Part shown: positions 1 through 12,954 of the stretch, piece after piece
How positions within the stretch are numbered: position 1 is the stretch's first letter
Layout: the number at the start of each line of letters is the position of its first letter
Assembly: GCA_963930645.1 (NCBI GenBank)
Contig: OZ005650.1
Location: 229,730,188-229,794,187, forward strand
Direction of reading: 5' to 3'
Length of the DNA: 64,000 nucleotides
Source of the DNA: Salticus scenicus
Lineage: Eukaryota > Arthropoda > Arachnida > Araneae > Salticidae
The notes under the pieces: model-generated
What the model was told of the DNA's origin: nothing
The model's database searches: none
Seen by the model: the letters and a program-made list of their open reading frames with translations, nothing else
Program-made: the position numbers and the translations under genes

Positions 1-844
1 AGATAACTAATATTCAGCTATTTTATATTTCTGGAAAACTAATTCTTTGTTATAAAATTCTCGTCTGAGATTTTTTATTCAATATCCTATTTTCAATTCA
101 ACATTTTGTATTCTCTTTTCTTTATAACATCTGCATTCGTTATTTTTAATTTGCTGATTATCATTCTTTTTTTTTTTTTTTCTTTTAAATAAGATGTAAT
201 ATAAAAAGTTTTTTAAATTGAAAAAAAAATCCCTGAAAATGAAATATATGTATACAGAAAATAAATCGTAAATTATTTTTGTTAAATGAATATCAGTTTA
301 AAAAAAAAAAATGTATTTGAATAGTTAGATTTTCTATTAATAATTATTTTCTTTATATTTTAATATCTTTGACCTGAAACTTTTTACTTAGCTTTTCTTC
401 TACCAACTTTTTATGGAATACGCTGTTTTAATAGAATCTACTTTCCGAAATGTGTGCTTTGAAAATGTGTAAATATGAAAAAAAATTTAGAAGCGTATCT
501 GTTTTCAATTATATATATATATATATATACATATATAACATAAATTAAACATTGAGCTCTAATTATGAAAAGTATTACAGTATTATACGGCATATGATGT
601 ATGAAGTTGTTATTGACATAAGATTTTAGAAACATAACGATGAAAGTTAATCATAACAATTAAATCGGAAAAACTTTCTGTAAAACATTGTAAAAATAGT
701 TTTGAAACATTCATGGAACTCAGAAATGCGACATTTCTACTAAATTATTTTCTTTATGTTTAGATCATTTCTAGGTTTGTACTCGTAAATTACACAGGTC
801 TACATCTAAAATCTTCATTTCATAATTTTAGTTGATCCTTGGAT
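1..844. other. AT-rich non-coding DNA
   Basis: No coding signal. There is a T-run near 166-181 and a short (TA)n tract near 511-528. Open frames here are short and low-complexity. Confidence 0.7.
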
Positions 845-1130
845 TTTTGGTGTGCTAAAACTGAAACTGAAGACAGTTTTTCTCTATCACGTATAGATTT
901 TTGTCAACACAGGGTATCTTCTGACGCAATTTCTTCCGTGACTCTTCCAAACAATGTAATTATATGGTAACTTTTATAGTATATTTTCATGATTAATTAC
1001 AATTTATCACGGAAACACAATGTAAACCACCGAAAATGGAAAAATTGTGTCGGTAGTCACTCTGTATTGACAAAAATCTGCACGTGATAGAGAAAAACCG
1101 GCTTTATTTTCAGTTTCAGCTCACCAAAAA
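845..1130. mobile_element. Non-autonomous TIR element (MITE)
   Basis: The two ends are long imperfect inverted repeats of about 80 bp. The left end reads TTTTTGGTGTGCTAAAACTG and the right end, reverse-complemented, reads TTTTTGGTGAGCTGAAACTG. Both continue through the shared motif TTTTCTCTATCACGT and then ATTTTTGTCAA. The interior is AT-rich with no reading frame. No target-site duplication could be fixed, so the superfamily is unassigned. Confidence 0.6.
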
Positions 1131-4100
1131 CACATGTATCAGTTAAAAATGTAAAATTAAATTTTGCCAATACTGTCCTGTGTTCTAGTTGTCTCTATTC
1201 TAGTTGCTCTCATAACAAACAGCCGTAAATCAAATTTACTTAATTTTCAGAAGTGTCAAAACAAATTATGTACTAAGGGAAATGTAGATGATATTGCACT
1301 TTGTAATTGTGAATTCATATAATTTGGATCATTCGAGATGAAATTCATTGTAAGTTTGGGTCTCAAAGGTGTCAAATAAATACCAAATACCAAATGCTGT
1401 AGGGACCAAATATCAATTGTCCTAGAAATCATAAATCCATTACAATTTGATAACCAATAGGAATTGCGTTATGCCACTTTGACAAGTCATATGATACCAC
1501 CTTGACCTCTTCAAAAGACGGCTTAGCTCTAAATCGCGATTTTTTGAGTTACACCTCTTTCTCATGAAAGCCAGGTTTTGAGAAAGTATGTTCTAAGTAC
1601 TTATTTTAAAATATATAAGCAGACATTAGTTTGCTCATTTTTAGTTTTCTAATTTTATTGGAACAATTAGCATGGACGGATTTAACAATTTCGACTATAA
1701 AATAAAAAGATAATTTTAAAAATTTGAATTCACAATTCTCAGATGTCCTTTGTAGGGAAAAAAAAAAATCTTTGTTTCGACATTTACTATTTTGATCTGT
1801 CAGACGTACATCTTCTGCTTCCATCTGGAAAATAATTTTAATAAATAATAATTTTATAAATGATTTGTAAAATGGGAATTGATGTAGGAATAGGAATACA
1901 TACATGTATATAGAAAAAAGTTTCGTGGCAGAGGCCACAACCTGCCACTTTTCTGTACTAATATGTATATTTTTTAATAAATAGAAGTATTAATGATTTT
2001 TATTAATATTTAAATTTTATTTAAAAATAATATTTCTTATTTTGTTAAATGAACTATTGATAAATCCTGTACCATTACGGAAGTTTGGAATTTCCACAAT
2101 ATTCAGGCTTATATTTTTAGAAAAATTACGGTATGCATATATCAAAGTTCGCACTAGTAGCAAGTTTAACATTAATAGCTTTTTTCAAAAAAACATTTCC
2201 TTAATGAAATTTAAATCGATACAATAATATATTTATAGTTACAAAATGATTGTTTTTGCAATGTAACCCCCGAGAGTAACAGCTGTGTTTTATAGATTGT
2301 CTAAACAAGGAAAATAATGATTAGAACTGTACTCAGAATTGTGAAAGAGCTTTAAAATAATATTTATGTTTCAAAACATTTTAAATCCATCATGATAAAT
2401 TCTTACTTTATACAAGTTAAGTATTCCTGCTTAATGAATTAAATTAATACTGTAATATAATATATATAGATATATTTATTAAAATTGCAAGGCATTTTTT
2501 ATAAATACAACAAATATTTCTTTATTAAAATGTAACTATTTTTAAGAATTTTAAATTTTAGAATAAAAATAGGTTAATAATTTGTTACAGGAAAATAACA
2601 ACATAATTATTTTAAAAAAGGACGTCATATTATATGCAGTATTCTCAACAACATTTTATAAAATCATATGTCAGACATGATATTTCTATTTTAATACATT
2701 AAAAATCCTTACATCCACATATAACACAAAAACGCATCCAAAATTATATTAATAACTTTCACATCATTAATAAATGGGATGACAAAGATTAATTTTAAGT
2801 TACAGAAAAAGTACAGTCTTAAATAAAAAATGAATTTAGTATGAAAGCTTAGGTTAGTGTTTAACTGTTTATAAATATACACTTCAATATAACTTAAAAT
2901 CTAAAGCTTGTTGACGATTTTTAAAGCATTGCTAATAAGAATGCGATTCAAGTTTAAAAACAAGAAACTATTTTAAAATCATTTATAATATATCTTTTTC
3001 ATTTCATAATGATTTTTTTAAAGATAATTATGTAAAAGGAAGTTACAAATTACAAGAATTTGCAAGAGTTTTTCATTTACATTCAACGATTTGGAAAGAT
3101 TACATTTAAAGATTCCATTTTCGACAGAGTATATTTAACGAATCCAATACCACTGTTAAACTGATATATTAAATTAATAAGCATATTAAATTTCATTATG
3201 AATTAAATAAAAATATCAAATTTGTATAAATTCGATGCTTCTGTAAATGAGAGTCCAGAGTGAAAATTAGCTCTTGTTTTCTGTATAAAAGCATTGGTTG
3301 TTAGAATAGTGTATTGCTATAAATGCTTCGGAATGAACAAATGATTCTTACTAGAAAAACTAAAAAAAAAAAAAAAAAATCAATATATAGAAGATATTAC
3401 AATTTTTGTTTAACTTTATGAATGATTCATTTGTTGTTATCTTTTTAATAGCTTGCTCATGTTTATTTCTTGTTTTAGTGTTGGTATTTTTTTTTTAACT
3501 CACTATATTAACCCGATTTTAGATATCCTTTTGTATGTAATGGTTGTCTTCCAGTCAACAATTGAGTATGTCCAGTTTTGGTACAATTCGGTATCTCAAA
3601 AACAGCTCTAATGATTTTTTGAAAATTTTTTATATAATACCATTTTACATGTCCTTTTTCATGTATTACGTGGTTATTACAGGAAAATTAACCATTATTC
3701 TAATTAGCTACGTCAGTTTTAGATCTCTGAAGTTTGTATTTCTACCGATGTCTATCGCCCAAAAGTGCATATAGTACGTGTAATAGTGGGTAATAGAAGT
3801 CGTGAGGTTGTTTCACACCAGAGGTGATTTCTTCTTTACGTTTATTGTTAATTTTTAAACAATTATTATTATTATTATTATTTTTTTTTTTTACTTGCAT
3901 GTACTAAATTGTCATTATACAATATTTGAAAGTCGTTTCTAAATATTCTGAAATATTAATTATAATATTCGTTTTATATTTAATATTAATTTTTAAACTA
4001 AATGTTTTTATATAATTTCAAACAATAATAAAAATAACATTTTGCTTCTAAAATTGCTGGTTTATAATAACAATAATATTCTTGCACTGCAGGTTTAATA

Positions 4101-5606
4101 ATATTTTAAAAAATAATGTTTCCTTTATAATCACATTTCAGAGGCTTTTATCCGTAACTTATCTCTATTTTCAAAAATTAAATTTTGCGGAAGAATTTCG
4201 ATTAAACTTTGGAGTTAAAAATTTTTGAATCATAAATGGGCCTAGTTTGTACAACGAAAATTAATTAATTTAAATTGACAATATGTTTTTCTTAATTTAA
4301 ATATAAGAGAAGATTACAGGTTATTTGTTTCTTTAGGAGAAAAGTCACTAACGATTACTAAAACTCTTATAACATTTGTCTTTAGCATTAATAAAGTACA
4401 ATGAATTTAAAACATAATCTATTAAATGAGTGAAGCTATTTTTTACAAATATATATAAATGGTACTTCAAATAATTCAATTTTTATATTAAAAAAAGGAA
4501 AAAAAAGTATTAAAATGAGAAAAATGTAATAATATCACGGGATATCATATTTATGTATGAAATACAAATTAAATAAACAAGTGCAAGATTAACTTTAAAA
4601 AATCTCCAACTTCGAATTTAATTAATTTTTATATTTCTACAAATACTGAATTTTTGTTTAGAAGAATGCTGACTGCTGACTCACAAATTATGAATCGTTA
4701 AGGCAGGACTGGCCTTGAATTTATTAAATAGTATTTTTCTTTAAAATCTCTAATTTTCAACTGAAATTAGCAATTTGTGGAAGAGTAAACCTATAATTAC
4801 TGTTTATAATCAATTATTATTATTATTTTTAATCGATTAAAATTTTACAATTTTTTAAAAACTCTTTTCTATACTCTAATTAAAAAAAGAAAAAAAAAAA
4901 AAAGAATTTTTACTTAACGTTCATTGACAGTTGGAAGTTTGACAATTCACAAATTCTGAAACATCAATGCAAAGTGGCCTAAAAAAAACTTCATATTTTA
5001 ATTAATATGAAAAATGTCTAATTTTCAACCGGATTCAGACATTTTTGGACTAAGAATTCCTAATAATTATTTACAGCCATTTTTTTCCTTTTCGCTAAAA
5101 TGTTTTTGAAATTTCGAATTTTTAATAATCGTTTTCAAACTCGAATGTAAAAAACAACATGTCTTATCAACTATTATCAGTTGGAAGATTCACATCTCGC
5201 AAATTGTTCTTTAAAAATCAGATTTTGATTAATTAAACATAAAATCTACCAAACAGATTTTTATCAAACATAACTAACAATCATTCCGATTAAACCAGCG
5301 TTATAATAATTTTTTTAAGGTTGTGAAGTCTCTATTTCGACTTCAGCTGTATTCATCGTGATAATGTTCAGTGTAAAAGACAATCAGAAGGCTAAAGTTA
5401 CAATGACATTAACTTTATTCGACTTGCATAGGAGGGGCTTAGGACTACGATGGAACTCAGTAATATTTTAAATTAAAAATATTATAAAGAAATATGTTTC
5501 ACAACTTGAAGCTTAGTAACAATCATCTATGACTTGATCGGGTACTTTTAAAACGACGAGAAACGCTTTACTACATTTGAGATAGCCTTCGTTGTACTAA
5601 TTATCA
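1131..5606. other. AT-rich intergenic DNA without recognisable genes
   Basis: The stretch holds poly-A/T runs (for example 3362-3379), short ATT repeats (3866-3881) and degenerate repeats between about 4600 and 5220 in which phrases like CTAATTTTCAAC and CAGTTGGAAG recur. Open frames at 1606-1938 and 3544-3774 have low-complexity, hydrophobic translations typical of AT-rich noise and no splice context. Confidence 0.6.
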
Positions 5607-6641
5607 CGACACACAGTGGTCGGAATTTCAAAAAAGCTGGCCAAAAGTCGAAATTAAAGAAAACAAGTGAAATTGTGATGTATATATATGTTTTCGAGGT
5701 CGCTGAATCTGAATCTGACATTGGTTTTTTGAAAACTTCAAAGGCAAACTCAAAAACAAGATGGCGAATCCAATATGGCGCGCCATATTGGATTCGCCAT
5801 CTTGTTTTTGAGTTTGCCTTTGAAGTTTTCAAAAAACCAATGTCAGATTCAGATTCAGCGACCTCGAAAACATATATATACATCACAATTTCACTTGTTT
5901 TCTTTAATTTCGACTTTTGGCCAGCTTTTTTGAAATTCCGACCAATGTGTGGCGGATCAAAAATCAAAAAATTGATAGATGAAGGATAATTTTCACATTT
6001 AAGGGTTTTTGAGGGCGCTAAATTCAAATTTGATATCAGTTTTTATAAAAAAAAGTGATCTTGCACTCAAAAACAAGATGGCGGATCCAACATGGCAGAC
6101 CAAAGTCCAAAAAATTAAAAAATTAAATTAAAAAGTAAAAATTAAATTAAAAAGTTAAAACGCTTTTACACATACAGGGGCAGGCGGGGGCACCCAATTC
6201 TTTAACGGCTGAATAAAATGGACATCCCTTAACACTCTCCACTTTGAATCAATGCGGGATCTTGCGAGATAAAAAAGTTTCCATACTTTGAAACTTTTAG
6301 TTATGTTATAATTGAGGTTAACTTCAAAAAGCCGCTCAGGAGATCACTATCTACTAACCTCCACAATTGTCGGCCATATTTTGTTGAATGTTGTTGTTGC
6401 GAAATTTTCCGAGAAACACTATTTGTTTAACTTTTAAAATGCATTAACAATTAAAAAGAAAAAAATGTCACGTTTTCCGCCAGCTTACACTTAGAAATAT
6501 GTAGATAGAATACATTTTCCACCTCACAGTTTCATTCAGTGGCTCCCTCTGAAGGTATTTCCGCGGTACTTACGTCTAAAAACGCGCCTAAATTTTTCGA
6601 CTTTTGGCCAGCTTTTTTGAAATTCCGACCACTGTGCGACA
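5607..6641. mobile_element. Non-autonomous DNA transposon, about 1 kb
   Basis: The left end at 5612 (CACAGTGGTCGGAATTTC, on through AAAAAGCTGGCCAAAAGTCG) is mirrored exactly by the right end ending at 6636 (GAAATTCCGACCACTGTG). The bases just outside both ends read CGACA (5607-5611 and 6637-6641), a candidate 5-bp target-site duplication. Inside are a 340-bp palindrome (5611-5950) and a diverged copy of the palindrome arm (about 6000-6110), recognisable by the shared AAAAACAAGATGGCG. No transposase remains. The long frames at 5548-6027 (-) and 5675-5989 (+) are the same peptide read from both palindrome arms and are not genes. Superfamily not established. Confidence 0.6.
5611..5950. repeat. 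Spacerless 340-bp near-perfect palindrome
   Basis: The centre lies between 5780 and 5781 inside GGCGCGCC. Comparing the arms ten bases at a time, 169 of 170 positions pair; the only mismatch is in the outermost block (ACCACTGTGT against ACCAATGTGT). There is no spacer, so the single strand would form a continuous hairpin. Confidence 0.95.
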
Positions 6642-7330
6642 CCTTTATCGATTCCAAAATCAAATTGCAATACTTCTTTCCTTCACGGCTAATCAATACT
6701 CATTCCTTATCCAGGTACACTATCACATATTATCTGTTTACACCAACACATATTATCTGCTTACACCAACACCTTTAACGACACAACTATCCCCTATTTA
6801 AAGTTCTCAAAAATAAACAATAACATTCACTTCATTTTACCCAGCTACTTCTTTAAAACTATCCACATTCAATCTTTCTATCCTCTTTCATAATCTACGT
6901 AGATCCTGCTTTCAATTTATGTAACTGGCGATCCAATAAGTAGACACTCCCTGCTAACCTAAATTCACCTCTGTTCGACACCTTCAACTAGCAATTTCAC
7001 CCTTAACATCGCCAAACTATGCTGGATCCAGTCAGAAATTTCCCAACCTCAACCAACATTCAATCCCAACTCGACGCTGTCAACTTCAATACTGACTTCC
7101 TTCTGCGACCTTTACTTCTTCGACTCGACGCTATTCCTACCTCCCAAGGTACGTATCAAAGTCGGTCTATTTGTTTAGAAGCTACAGTGCTACAGTGAGA
7201 CACATAGATACACAGACGAACACAAAGGTTTCTAACTAACACCTTTTTATCGCCGGGCTTGAGTAGTTGAGTTTAAGCTCAACAGAAATAAAAGTGTGAT
7301 AAGAGCTTACACAGAAAAAAAAAAATGTTT
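6642..7330. mobile_element. LTR-like repeat fragment
   Basis: This block is pyrimidine-rich and more GC-rich than its surroundings. It shares short phrases with the solo LTR at 14560-15705, notably GTAGACACTC, TGCTGGATCCAG and CAACCTCA. No terminal TG/CA pair or target-site duplication could be fixed and no coding region is attached. Probably a diverged relative of that LTR. Confidence 0.35.
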
Positions 7331-7383
7331 TGTTCAAACAGCTAAAATTTTGTTAAATTAAAAAAATTGTTTTGTGGTTATAG

Positions 7384-7503
7384 CCTCAAAAAAACGTTGT
7401 TAATCAGAACAAAATTATTTTGTTTTGATAAAACAGTTTTCTTGATTCAACTTATATTTGTTTTAATCAACAAAATAATTTTGCTGATTAGTTTTATCAA
7501 TTT
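7384..7503. repeat. Imperfect foldback repeat
   Basis: The phrase AATCAGAACAAAATTATTTT near 7400 recurs inverted near 7465-7490 as AAAATAATTTTGCTGATTAG, giving an AT-rich foldback of about 110 bp. No element ends were found. Confidence 0.45.
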
Positions 7504-8166
7504 AGCATATGTCTCGTTCACTGGCTGTTTATAGACATATCTTTGACGTGGTTTATCTAGTGGCTAGCAGTAAAACGTTTTTCAACTAGGAAAAAGTAGG
7601 TGAATATGGAATACAGTTTCTATATGAACTCATTACAATAAACTGAAGTATTTTGGATCATTATGGATTCGACTATTCAAAACTTTTAAGCGTTGATAAT
7701 CAGATTTGATGGTTTTATGTTTCGAAAAACAGAGTTTACATGCAAAAATGTTAGTTAAGAAGAAAAAAAAGGCTTTTTCGGATAATATGTACCAAGCTGT
7801 ATGAATAGTGATGAAGGGAAATATTGAATACTCATTTCCTTAAAGAATAATGGGAAACAGGGTAGTATTTTTACAAAAAAATCGTGAATATAATTGCAAT
7901 ATACAAACATTTTATTTTAAAATATTATTGAAAACAAACAGTACTGAAAAAATTATTAACATTTAAGTTGTATAAAAATTTCAAATAATATATGATAGTT
8001 GGTATTCCATATTACCCGAATGGCTATCTTGGAGACTAAATTAACCTAAATCACCTGTGGGTGGAAATAAGTATGGTAATCAACTCAAATCCTCTACCGA
8101 AAATAACACCAGGTTGTCACTTATTTTACTGCTTGGTAAATAGATGACAGATTTCGTAATACTTAC

Positions 8167-8346
8167 CTCCAAAAAGTCTGAATCTAGATCAAATAAAGAA
8201 GTTGTATGATACAAAAATTCTGTTTTCACTACACAAGGCGAACTACAGTTCATATTTGAGCCCCAGTGAGAACGTTTGACGTGCTTTTGATAGGTTGCAG
8301 CTCTATACAGGTTAGAAAGGTATTCAATTTTACCCGACCATTCCAT
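8167..8346 (-). CDS. Possible first coding exon, unknown protein
   Basis: A minus-strand frame opens with ATG (complement of 8344-8346) and stays open for exactly 60 codons to 8167. It is followed at once by a canonical donor, GAG|GTAAGT (8170-8161). The peptide has normal amino-acid composition: it starts MEWSGKIEYL, contains KHVKRSH and CSSPC, and ends LFDLDSDFLE. No domain is recognised and no second exon was found. A direct repeat with the phrase TTACCCGA lies near 8015 and 8330, so this may belong to a repeat. The frame also runs past the donor to 8080. Confidence 0.25.
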
Positions 8347-10199
8347 ATTTCACACCGTTCCCCTGTATTATTTTAGTTATTCAACGCAGATTGGTTTAGT
8401 TATCTGCGCACACTTATTGTTAAAATGATAAAATAAATTTTAAAATCTGTTAACAAAAAAATAGAGTCCCCCCCACCACCCCTCAAAATAAACAAAAATA
8501 CTTTTTCGTTGTAGTTTAAAATAGTATTCAATAATATTTTGTGTCGTTATTCATATTTTTAAACAAAAACTTTACCTAATTTTATCTCTATTATTTTAAA
8601 GAGAAAAGACTGCCTATCTGAATAAGTTGTTATTGAGTGTGTAACAAAACACGGCGATATTATATTAAAAGATCAAAGAATACGTAATTAATATTCATTA
8701 TGACAAAGTTAGCTGATAATATACATAATAACACTAATTATCATGCACAGACCTTTTATCTATTATTATGTTTTGTTCGCAATGTCATATCTTTTTGTGT
8801 TTATTATGCTTTTTTTCTTTTAAACATGTTACAGTTAAAGATTGCATTATTATGTTTACTTGGAAAATTTTCTGAATTACTTTTTAATATATCCCATTTT
8901 TACTTTCCAAAAATATATTTTATAGAGAAAGTATTGTAATCATGAAAAAATTTAACTATGAGATTTGGCTTATCTGTATGTTTTGCTTTCATTCTGAATT
9001 TAAAATGAATTGAATTAATTCTGAATTCCTTTTCTTTTGAATTCATTTTTTACTATTTTTACGCTAATGTATTTACGTCTTTGTGTGTTTGGAATGTGAG
9101 TGACTAAGATAATGTCTAAATTTTTTATTCGATTTACGTGAAAGTTTGTAGTTACATATAGTTAATCGCTTTACGAACAAAGAATGACTGTTTATCACTG
9201 TGACTAATGGACTAAATTCATACCTGCGAACATACTAATTAATATTCCGTAAAAATTTTACTGCCGCCTTTTTTTTCTTTTTCACTCCAGCCTTTATTCT
9301 AGAGTATTTTTCTTCTTATTTAATCGCAATTTCATTTGGAGAAAATTGCTCTAAATATTAAGTGGTGTGGAAAAAGTGCGATAATAACAATTTTCCGGAA
9401 TATTAATTAGAATGTACAGGTAAGTAAATCTATTTAATGTGCATTAGCGTTTAAATGCCATATCCGATTTAGCTAAAAATTATGGTTTATATTACAGGTC
9501 ACCTTTGTACAATTTGTATTGATTTTGATAAGTGAGGACTTATAGTTATTTAACAAAGAGAAAAAAAAAAAAAAAAAAAAAAAAGAAAATTCTTTATTAT
9601 TATTCGAGCTTTTTGAAATGCGCTTAAATCTAAAATTTTACATTCGAATAAGATATAAATTGCTAGGCATGTTTTCATTGTCATCAAATGAACCGTACTT
9701 TTTTTTAAATAAGCGTAAGACTTACAGTTTTTTTTTTTTTTTTCCCTATCGGGATACAAAATAGAAATTTTATTCATTAGGGTCTACGGGCTCAATCTAT
9801 TTAAAGTTCGTTTTAGTAATGTTAAATTATTTAAAATATTTAAAAAATGAAAAAAAAAATATATATATATATAAGAAAGAGATAAATATTACCATTTGTA
9901 GTTCGTTTACAGGGACGCATAAAAAGAATCTGGATACAGTGCGATCTATTAAAAGATAGTTACCTTTTGGAGAAATACTCAAAGACATAATATGATCTTT
10001 CTTTTTCTTATTATAAAGACTTCTTCTTTTTTTAAAAAAAAATATTTAACAACCATATTTTTCTAAATGTTCAAAGAGTCCAGTGAGGTTTTTTTTAATT
10101 TGTGAGAGAGATTTTGTTTTGTTTAAAACAGAGATTTACTCATGAAGAAAAATAACAAACGCCATAACACATTTAATAATCTGGTGTGTCACTCACACG
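8347..10199. other. AT-rich intergenic DNA
   Basis: No gene or dated element seen. There are poly-A/T runs near 9561-9585 and 9727-9742 and an (AT)n tract near 9860. Open frames at 8700-8939 (+) and 9550-9777 (-) are low complexity. Confidence 0.6.
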
Positions 10200-10640
10200 A
10201 CTTTCTCTTACCCTGAAATTTAATACTATAAATACAGGTTGGAAATTAAGAGGTAACATAACGAGTACTGTTATGTAAACCTATGTTAAACAATTCAAAT
10301 TAGGCTTCAGAAGAGTTTTCTATGATAATTAGTTCTGTGTCAACCCCCCGTTTCATTAATGCACCTACATATATATAGAATTTAAATCTGTTATTAAAAT
10401 TAAAAGTTCACTTAAAATTATACAGACAACTTTCACATGCAACATTCCTTGAAACTTATCAGTCTTGATCAAACTTTTCCAGCAACAAACTTATATTAAC
10501 TTGACAATACAACTTTTGGATCTCCTGAAATTATTCGTTTTTAAGTTACTCTAAGAGACACAAAGATCAAACGTTAAAAAACTTGACTACGGTAATCAGG
10601 AAGCCTCAAAACATATAAATATACAAAACACAAGCGATGA
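10200..10640 (+). mobile_element. Head fragment of a hairpin-ended repeat family (R1)
   Basis: The 14-base terminus ACTTTCTCTTACCC at 10200-10213 is identical to the terminal repeat at 43037-43050. Downstream sequence (TGAAATTTAATACTATAAAT, then GTTCTGTG and AACCCCCCGTTTCATTAATG near 10334-10354) matches the element at 43037-44128 read on its minus strand. The phrase TTGATCAAAC near 10465 also occurs in the copy at 12955-14000. Confidence 0.55.
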
Positions 10641-10846
10641 ATATTTAGCTTAAAAACATACATTATTCACCATATGTGTATGAGGAATTCATTTAAATTC
10701 TTGAGCAGCTTTCCTGGAAATAGTAAAATATTATAATAAAGCACTTCCATTAACAATAAAAAGAAGGTTATCGCTTAAACATTTGCAACCCTATATATCA
10801 GTTGAAGATTATGTACAAACCACATGGTGCACCTAAATATAATCGT

Positions 10847-11880
10847 ACTAGCAGGCTTTCTCCGCTTCGCTGGACACAATACTGAAATGAGTTGTCAAAA
10901 TCCCATATCATTATTAATTAACCTGAGTTAAAGTTCCCGCTGTGTTCGGAAGAGATTTTTCTCGCTCGCAACGTGAGGTGTCCGTGTTCCCACTGCCTTC
11001 GGCACAGCTTACCCGATTCTTACTCCCTCTTCCCCAGTGGCTAAGTTTAAAGTTTTGCGAAATCTCGACAAAGTACATAATGCGTACACCTAATCAACAT
11101 CTACACACCAAAGTTCGCCAATCTGAGATACTTTAAGGCAAATTAAAACGGGAAAACGTGTTTTTACACGTGTTGATACGTGGGGTTTGACACGTGGGGG
11201 ATTTCGTAAAATTCCTGTGAAGCGCTGTTGAATTTCGTCCAGCCGTTCTCAAGTGATACCCGGACAAACGTGTTTTTGTATTTTGCCCCCCCCCCATGGA
11301 GGGAATGTGGGGGAATTTCTGAAAATTTGATGGTTATAATTTTAATTTGGGTAAAGAGCTAAATTCCTGCGAAGCGCCGTTAAATTCCGTCCAGCTGCTT
11401 TCAAGTAATGTCCGGACAAAGGTGTTTTTGTCTTTTACCCACGGGGGGGGGGAGGGGGAGGACGGGGGGGAATTTCTGAAAAGTTGATAGATATAATTTT
11501 AAGTTGGGTAAAGACCTAAATTCCTGCGAAGTGCCGTTGCATTCTATCCAGCCGTTCTCAAGTGATACCCGGACATACGTGTTATTGTCTTTTGCTCCAC
11601 AGGGGGGAACGTGGGGGAATTTCTGAAAAATTGATAGATATAATTTTAAGTTAGGTAAAGATCTAAGTTTCTGCCAAGCGCCGTTGAATTCCGACAAGCT
11701 GTTCTCAAGTGATGCCCGGACACAAAAAGCGACATACAGACACGATGACACACACACACACAGGCAAAATTTTCTGAAGCCATTTTCGGCTTTCATGGTG
11801 TGTAAAACGTGAAGATATCGCAAAATGTTTCGATTCTGACAAATTTACAGACAAAAGTCTGATTTTATTAATATAGATAG
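10847..11880 (+). mobile_element. ACTAGCAGG-headed minisatellite-carrying repeat (copy A)
   Basis: The head is ACTAGCAGGCTTTCTCCGCT and the tail ends TTTATTAATATAGAT. The interior holds four tandem units of about 150 bp starting near 11211, 11363, 11520 and 11667; each carries CAGCCGTTCTCAAGTGAT-like and CCGGACA phrases followed by a C- or G-run. A (CA)n tract (11751-11761) precedes the tail block GTGTAAAACGTGAAGATATC. Related copies lie at 34560-35753 (minus) and 52221-53470 (plus). No protein is encoded. The frame at 11401-11823 (-) is the minisatellite read through. Element class is not certain. Confidence 0.7.
11207..11720. repeat. Tandem minisatellite, about 150-bp units
   Basis: Four units with spacings of about 152, 157 and 147 bases. 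Each contains GAAGCGCCGTT-like, GTCCAGC and AATTTCTGAAAA phrases plus a homopolymeric C/G block (11286-11295, 11443-11451). Confidence 0.85.
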
Positions 11881-12628
11881 TAATAATGCACGGCATAACC
11901 TGAAATACACCTCTATTAATTTTTAGCTATTTTCGCATTATGATCTAGTTATTTTGTGTAGCCCTGTAAACGAACAGTTAATGATTTCCTAACCATATTC
12001 TACTCGCGACATGTTTTTACTCGTGTAAAAAATACATATTCATTTCATTTGGTTTAGTGCAGTCCATAGGTGTTAAACTCTATATTTTTAATTTTTTAGT
12101 GCAGTATTTTTGCGTACGATTTATGTACGACATGTGATTCAAAGTTTTATCGTAAATGTTTTAAAAATTCATAAATGTGTAGAAATTTGTATACTTTAAT
12201 CCTTGTGCAAAAAAAAAAAAAAAAAAAAAAAAAAACATTGTCTTTTTTTTTTTTTTTTTCGTTGAGCGAAAAATAGTGTGGATTGTTATCAATGGAGAAC
12301 AATGAATGAACAAAGAGAGAGAGAATTTTATAAGATGAAGCATGTGCAATTAAAAGTGCAGTTTTAATTTTTTCTAATGTTTAAGTCTGTTCACCAATAA
12401 AAATGTTTACTGTGACATTGAAATTGGTGGAGTTGTAAAGTTAATATGATTCAGCTGAGAGTTTTTGCAGCATTACAAAGATAGAAGAACCCGAAGTAAG
12501 TTTTAAAGGTCATTTTGCCTCATGGCGAACTTCGAAAAATTCTTTTAATGTTATACTATGCTTAAAAAATTATCTATTTTAAAATAAATGAAAAATTTCA
12601 GAAAATTCTGGCATTTTTTGCGATCTAC

Positions 12629-12671
<43 letters not shown>

Positions 12672-12954
12672 ATAAATAAAAAATAAAAAAATAAAAAAAT
12701 GTGTAACGATAAATACTTTCGCTTAATTAAAAATGTCGCTTTGATGGAAAGTCTTTTGCGCAAACGACATTCAAATGTACCATTTTTTTTTCAATTCTTA
12801 GGAAACCTTAAAATATTTATGCAGCCCTAATATATTAAAGCTAGGTGCAAAGTAGTAGGAACAATAATTTTTCTGTCTAAACATACATGTAATTTCATAA
12901 ATTTATATTTGAACTAAATATCCATATTATATGAAACTAAATAAGCAATATACA
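11881..12954. other. AT-rich DNA with long homopolymers and a tetranucleotide repeat
   Basis: Contains an A-run at about 12210-12235, a T-run at 12244-12259 and an (AAAT)n/(AAT)n tract at about 12628-12700. The phrase TTTGGTTTAGTGCAGTC near 12047-12063 is a small piece of the R2 repeat also seen near 13740 and 43430. No gene. Confidence 0.6.

Noticed and set aside
5548..6027. Long frames on both strands with the same peptide (VFEVAESESDIGF...)
   Set aside because: They are the two arms of the 340-bp palindrome, which necessarily give the same translation from both strands.
11401..11823. 140-codon minus-strand frame with cysteine-containing repeats
   Set aside because: It is the approximately 150-bp minisatellite read through; the repeat period explains the internal similarity.
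12551..12763. Minus-strand frame rich in F, L, Y and I
   Set aside because: Translation of an (AAAT)n simple repeat.
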